NCBI GenBank assembly: GCA_029204225.1
Contig: CM055099.1
Coordinates: 67,945,084 to 68,009,083, forward strand
Direction: 5' to 3'
DNA from: Diphasiastrum complanatum
Lineage: Eukaryota > Streptophyta > Lycopodiopsida > Lycopodiales > Lycopodiaceae
Length of the DNA: 64,000 nucleotides
Shown: piece by piece, positions 59,401 to 64,000 of the stretch
How the letters are laid out: every line of letters begins with the position of its first letter
How positions within the stretch are numbered: the stretch's first letter is position 1
Notes under the pieces: model-generated
What the model was told of the DNA's origin: nothing
Databases searched by the model: none
What the model saw: only the letters and a program-made list of their open reading frames with translations
Translations under genes and position numbers: made by a program

Positions 59401-62400
59401 ATGTTGATGACAGCCTATGTTAAGGTGATGACTAGTGTCCTCTCCCTCAGTTTGTGCTTCTTTCGCATACCACTTTCATTTATTTCATTCTTTATTGTCT
59501 TGTTTTGTTCATTAGTCACGCCTTTGCCCATCGTCCATCTCTGTCTTTTGTTACATTCCATTGTTTGTTTTGTCACAATTTTAGTTCGTAATGTGTGTTT
59601 TGTGTTAAATACTTTTTTGTACATGCATCTTTTTATGGATTTTTATTCTCTTAGGCAACAATTGGCATATCTTCCAACATATTCTAGGCACCATGGGGAC
59701 ATTGAATTGTAAAATTGGTTATGCAGTAGATTCTGATTTTGAGATCTATCCATGATATGATGCCAACATGATTGCGCTGGCTACATCCAAATTTACATTG
59801 CGAGCTAAGTAAGTCTTGGTGGCAAACATATATGATTTACCTTTTGGCTATTGTAGCTTTGTACACGATCTTATTTTTGCTATGGATATATTACTAGATG
59901 ACTCTCAAGATGTTCTAAATGTCATAATAGATCAGGCTATATCCCATGAGCCACATGAACTTCCTGATTGGACAACTCAGTTTCATGTGGATGCAGACAT
60001 AGATAGATGTCATGGGTCACACGATATTAGAGAGAAGATTCTTGTACATGCCCTTGCTGCTATAGAGGTTGAAGATTCTTGTACATGCTCTTGATGCTCT
60101 AGAGGTTCAAGTTGTCGTAGAACCTCTAGCTGATAGACTTAATGTTCCAATTGTCACAAGGAATAAATGTACAGATGAGGTTGATGACCATCTTCTAGTT
60201 GGTTCTATTGCTCGAGGTCAGTTTCTGAATCAGATGGTATGTGCTAGACCTCTTGCTCTAATGGTGCGTATACATGTTGGCGACTTGTCAATTATGCAGC
60301 TGTATTTATATCTATTTGTGAAATTAGAATATATCCAATTTCACAAATTTATATAGAGAAGTCAATGATGTCATAAGGTAAAGCTTAGAAACAATATACG
60401 AGCAACTCAAAAAGTCAAGAATCTAAGTCAAAACAACAATATAAAATTCAATAAACAAAAAATCTTAGCTGAAAGGCATGACTTCATTGACTTGAAACTC
60501 AAAAATTCTTAGGTTGTGCAAAAATCTTTCTTGTGTTCATCACCTACGTGGATGTGAGTCATATGATAGCCAAAATACGTGCCTTCTTGGAGAAAATAGT
60601 GGCTTGGCTCAATCAAATAAGAAAGCCATCCATGTGCTAACTTGGATACCTTCTCTTGGTGATGAGCCTATTCATAGCTTGATAAACAAAGTAAAAATAC
60701 AATCTCTTTGATACACCCTGTATTTTAACAATAAACAATAGCATGACTTTGTAATAGCCCTACAAATAACTTGCTTTCTTGCTCAGAAGTCATTGTATGA
60801 TGGAAGGTCTTTATTTTCAGGAGAACCTCTCAAACTGAGTCACTCACTCTGAAACAGTTTCATCTTTTCATTGCCAAAAGAGACCCAAAAAAATCAAATC
60901 ATCTCTTTCAAAATCTTTTGGAAGAAAGTAAACTTTTATTTGATGAGCTTCTTCCAGGTCTGGCTTAACTTATGTGTTGCCTTTTGTGGCAGCCCACCAT
61001 AAGGCTCCAAATGCATCAAAATCAACTTAGTCTTGCATGATTAGTGTCTGTCCAAAAGATAAGTCTCCATATCCTAGATCCACGCAATAGGACTTCCAAC
61101 TTTGGATCGTCATGGTAGTTATTGAAATGTGATCCTTTGTCTTCTTCTCATGCTTCTCATGTAGACCTAAACTTATCATTGCTTCTTAAGATGAATGTGC
61201 CATGTTAGAATATAGTTGTCAAATATTTTTCTATAACTGAGGTACAAGGGTACCGCTTGAATTTGAAAATTTGAGGCTAACTTGATTCCACTGTCTAAAC
61301 GCTCCCTGATTCTCTGACCATAATTCAAAGGCTTTGATATGCTGGCATGTGCTCAGGCTGTGACCTTATGAATTGCTTCTAAATTGTAAAAAGATACCGG
61401 AAGCTCATTAACTGACAAGGGAAGAAAAACAGTTATTGATGGCATGCATCAAGAAGTCACAGCACTGAGAGGGTATGGCTGCCCCCTCCCCGAGGGAAAC
61501 TTTGCTAACAGAGAATACAACCAACCACTAACAGCTAGTAATTCGTTGATCAACTTATATCCCTTACAATCGCTTTTGCCAAGTCTAGGATGATGAGGAT
61601 ATCTTGAGCTTACTTTTAGGGGACACAGAGTAATCCATGCACCTTGAACATTTGTCAAGATCTTTAACAGATTCTTGAGTGCTTATGTGAGAGGCCATAA
61701 AATGAGGGGGAAATAGTTCCACCCCTTCAAGAACATGCTTTAAAGCCTGAAGCCGTTTGTATTGAAGTTTCCACTATTTCCATTGCAAAATTTGCTGGCT
61801 ACTCGTTGATTGTAATCCACCTCCAATGTATTGAATGGAAAACCCGTATAAGATAAACAAGAAGGGGCTTGCCCTCAAATCATTAGCAAACAAGAGAAAA
61901 GCTTGTATACTAAACTCTTGATGTAGAGACAGTGAAGTATCTTAATAGCCCACACATTAGCGCAGATGACCTGCAAATACCATAATTTGGCAGCAATCCA
62001 GTAATCCTTCTCACGAGACAGACAAAATGCCCACTTGAAGGCATGCTAGATCAAAAAATGGGCAGGCATTGGAGTAGCAAAGGCAACAGTAGGAATACCA
62101 AGGTCAGCAATGGAGTATAGAGATAGCTGTTTCTTGTAAGGCAGCCAAGAAACAAACAAAAATTCCCCCCGTCCATGATTCACCCTACACCCTTCTTCTT
62201 CAGCCCCAGCCTTCCCCTTTCTGTGAATTACTCCTTTTTTCCCTTTCCACATGTCCTCACCTACTCTGTCCACTTCTATTTGCCTGGTGCCTTCACACTT
62301 CCACTGCCTTTTGTTTATTATAAACCATTCTTACCCTTGTGCACATACTACTTGTGAATTGGTTTTTACTTTACTTGCCTTTCGTTTAACACTTCATGTA

Positions 62401-62803
62401 AGAAGCAAATAAGATGGGCCTTAAGAAAATTCCAAAAACTGAGTGATAAAGGATATATATGAAACCAACCAAACAAGCCTTTAGAACACGAGGCCCAATT
62501 TGCCAACCAGCTTTGACACCACAAACTCACAAGACCTACCCGACTTTGACATCTCCTATAACTGTTTGCAGGAATAGCAAAAAGGTTCTTCAACATCTAA
62601 CTTGTTGGGTTTATCCTATTATCTGATTCAGACTGTGATGCATCCAGTAGACACATGTTTTTCAGAGATTTTATGAGTTGATTGCATGCAGATCATGAAG
62701 ACAGGAAGGATTTCTTGAATATCCTAAAGGCACGACACTTTTCAATTATGTGGATTAAATCATCAGACAGGTGAACAATGCCCAGTGATTGGCCAAAAGA
62801 TAC
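59401..62803. other. rest of the EAPP intron, nothing recognised
   Basis: No readable domain. Contains a ~37 bp tandem duplication at about 60036-60108 ('gaagattcttgtacatgc', 'tagaggtt'). The plus open frame at 59816-60094 and its neighbour at 60069-60356 have no recognised motif. Confidence 0.4.
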
Positions 62804-62994
62804 CTTTGACAGTCAATGCACAAGATTGTGAAGCAAGCTGGGCAACTTAACACAGCATCTGACTTTCGGCCTTGCCTTTGACTATTTGCCCATACTTCAT
62901 TCTCCTCGTCAAGCGAAGGGTCATAAAACTCCACTGGTGCATGATTCTGCTCCACTTGCTCTTCTCCCGAATCTGTTTCATAGCATTTTAATTC
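62804..62994 (-). CDS. EAPP: EAPP-like protein, internal exon with zinc-binding cysteines
   Basis: The minus-strand exon probably begins at 62994 after CTTTACAAG and ends CAAAG/GTATCT at 62804 (191 nt; two bases carried over). It encodes an acidic lead (ELKCYETDSGEEQVEQNHAP), the family signature EFYDPSLDEENE, WANSQRQGRKSDAVLSCPAC, FTILCIDCQ, and splits the following Arg codon. The CPAC/CIDC pairs look like a zinc-binding site and join with the CSVC of the last exon. The upstream exon with the start codon is not identified; it may lie in 63000-64000 or outside the window. The 62994 boundary is less certain than the 62804 one. Confidence 0.83.
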
Positions 62995-64000
62995 CTTGTA
63001 AAGAATCCCTAAACTCAACACTGGACCAACAAGTAGCTAATATAGCTGAGATATTCGTTCAGTATCTCAGTAGGGCTGCAAAGCAATGCCTTTTAAACTA
63101 CAAAATTCTTTTCTGGATGTTTCCCTCTAACTTGAGATGAAAAATGGCTCAAATAAAACCAAGAAAAAAGATGCCTAAATCAGGTAAATAACATCTCGTT
63201 TAGTTAAGAACCAAAGAACTCTGGAAGACTGAAGGTGTAATGACTTGATAGAACACTCTAACGACAGAGAATCCCCTCTCCATTGAGAAAATCTTCAAAA
63301 GAAAAACTCAATCTAGATCTATCTGGCATGCACAAGTGCAAACATCCAACACTGAAAGCCTCCTCGCAATAACCAGATTATTCAAGACTCAACTGATGAT
63401 GCAGCAGTCATTCATTGCTCAAGAGTTTGAGATTAAACTTGAAGAGTACAAGGCAACTTTCATGATATCTTGATCCACACTCCTCTCTATTCGAATTTGT
63501 AGAGTAATTTCCTACTCGTGCTGATTTGAAATATTATTCAAGCTGTAGAGATACTGAGTGTATTTCCTGGTAAACTATTTTCCTCCAAAGGAGTTGCCTC
63601 CCTTATTATTCAGATTATGCATTGGGGTTTCTTGAAAGGTTCCTTGAAGATTCCCTATAAGACCATAAATAGGCATTATGGACTCTCATTCATAGCTTTT
63701 GATTATTAGAATCCATAGAATCAATAAACCGTTAACGGTTCACCACGGTTCTGAGAACCATACGGTTCTTTAAAATTTTTGCCCAGAACCGTGGTGAACC
63801 GCATTGAATAATTAATTAATTAATTTGTTTTTTGTCCCAGCCCCCAAAAATAGCCCAAAAAAATGCTAAAAAAATGCCAATTTTTTTTCAGAAAAAGCAG
63901 ATTCTCCCTACTTAGATTGTTTACTTCAAATGATTTAATCTCCCAAATTGATAAGAGAGAGGGAGACAGAGAGAGAGAGGGACAAAAACTAGCTTTGAGG
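62995..64000. other. upstream part of the EAPP-like gene, start exon not found
   Basis: AT-rich sequence. No frame continues the acidic N-terminus convincingly. Contains the hairpin at 63736-63801 and short GAGA tracts at the window end. Confidence 0.4.
63736..63801. repeat. 18-bp perfect inverted repeat (hairpin)
   Basis: 'cggttcaccacggttctg' (63736-63753) and 'cagaaccgtggtgaaccg' (63784-63801) are perfect inverted repeats with a 30-base loop that itself contains 'agaacca' and 'cggttct'. It looks like one end or the core of a small foldback element; no second end is visible. Confidence 0.85.

Larger units (their letters stand above)
48588..62803 (-). other. 14,216 bp intron of the EAPP-like gene
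   Basis: Donor CAAAG/GTATCT (minus strand, intron starts at 62803) and acceptor GGGTGCAG/GCATG (ends at 48588). The two flanking exons join to give CIDCQRHEIYETQYRAMF, the continuous conserved family motif, with the codon split two bases plus one. The intron contains a foldback element, tandem repeats, two copia elements and a gypsy fragment, listed separately. Confidence 0.85.

Noticed and set aside
59816-60356. Two short plus-strand open frames as a possible gene
   Set aside because: No recognisable motif, a frame break by tandem duplication, and located inside the EAPP intron.

Overview
The window looks like nuclear DNA of a land plant, most likely a seed plant with a large, repeat-rich genome. 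Three host genes have spliceosomal introns, one is a plant-type pentatricopeptide repeat (PPR) gene, and most of the rest is decayed LTR retrotransposon sequence of plant Ty1/copia and Ty3/gypsy types. No bacterial, organellar, rRNA or tRNA genes and no CRISPR array were seen. The species cannot be read from the sequence. Low gene density and one intron of about 14 kb would fit a gymnosperm or another large plant genome.

Layout. 1-5.4 kb: intergenic DNA with many (GA)n/(CT)n microsatellites, a foldback element, a diverged ~0.8 kb duplication and a short tRNA-derived insertion with direct repeats. 6.4-13 kb: mosaic of copia and gypsy relics ending in a LINE 3' fragment. 13.2-15.4 kb (+): a two-exon P-class PPR gene of 601 codons. 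17.5-38 kb: scrambled gypsy relics (RT, RNase H, integrase, gag, an accessory ORF and LTRs in both orientations), two copia RNase H ends, and a pair of small palindromic/MITE-like elements at 31.65-32.02 kb. 38.7-39.2 kb: an LTR fragment. 39.8-44.8 kb (+): a nine-exon gene for a plant multi-pass membrane protein of 568 aa. 45.1-46.6 kb: a CACGTG-rich minisatellite with a ~317 bp higher-order period. 48.3-63.0 kb (-): an E2F-associated phosphoprotein (EAPP)-like gene. Two exons are visible, separated by a 14,216 bp intron.

That intron holds a foldback element with 8-bp target duplications, a five-copy tandem repeat, a copia fragment, a nearly complete copia element (gag to RNase H, one full 668 bp LTR and one truncated LTR) and a gypsy fragment with an initiator-tRNA primer site.

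The three host genes have no evident shared pathway. The PPR protein should act on organelle RNA, the membrane protein at a cell membrane, and the EAPP-like protein probably in the nucleus. The main story is how mobile and simple repeats have been built into and around the genes: a 5' splice site that runs straight into a (CT)n(CA)n microsatellite, a LINE tail about 250 bp upstream of the PPR start codon, and an intron carrying several retrotransposons. All family assignments are from recognising protein motifs by eye; no database search was run.
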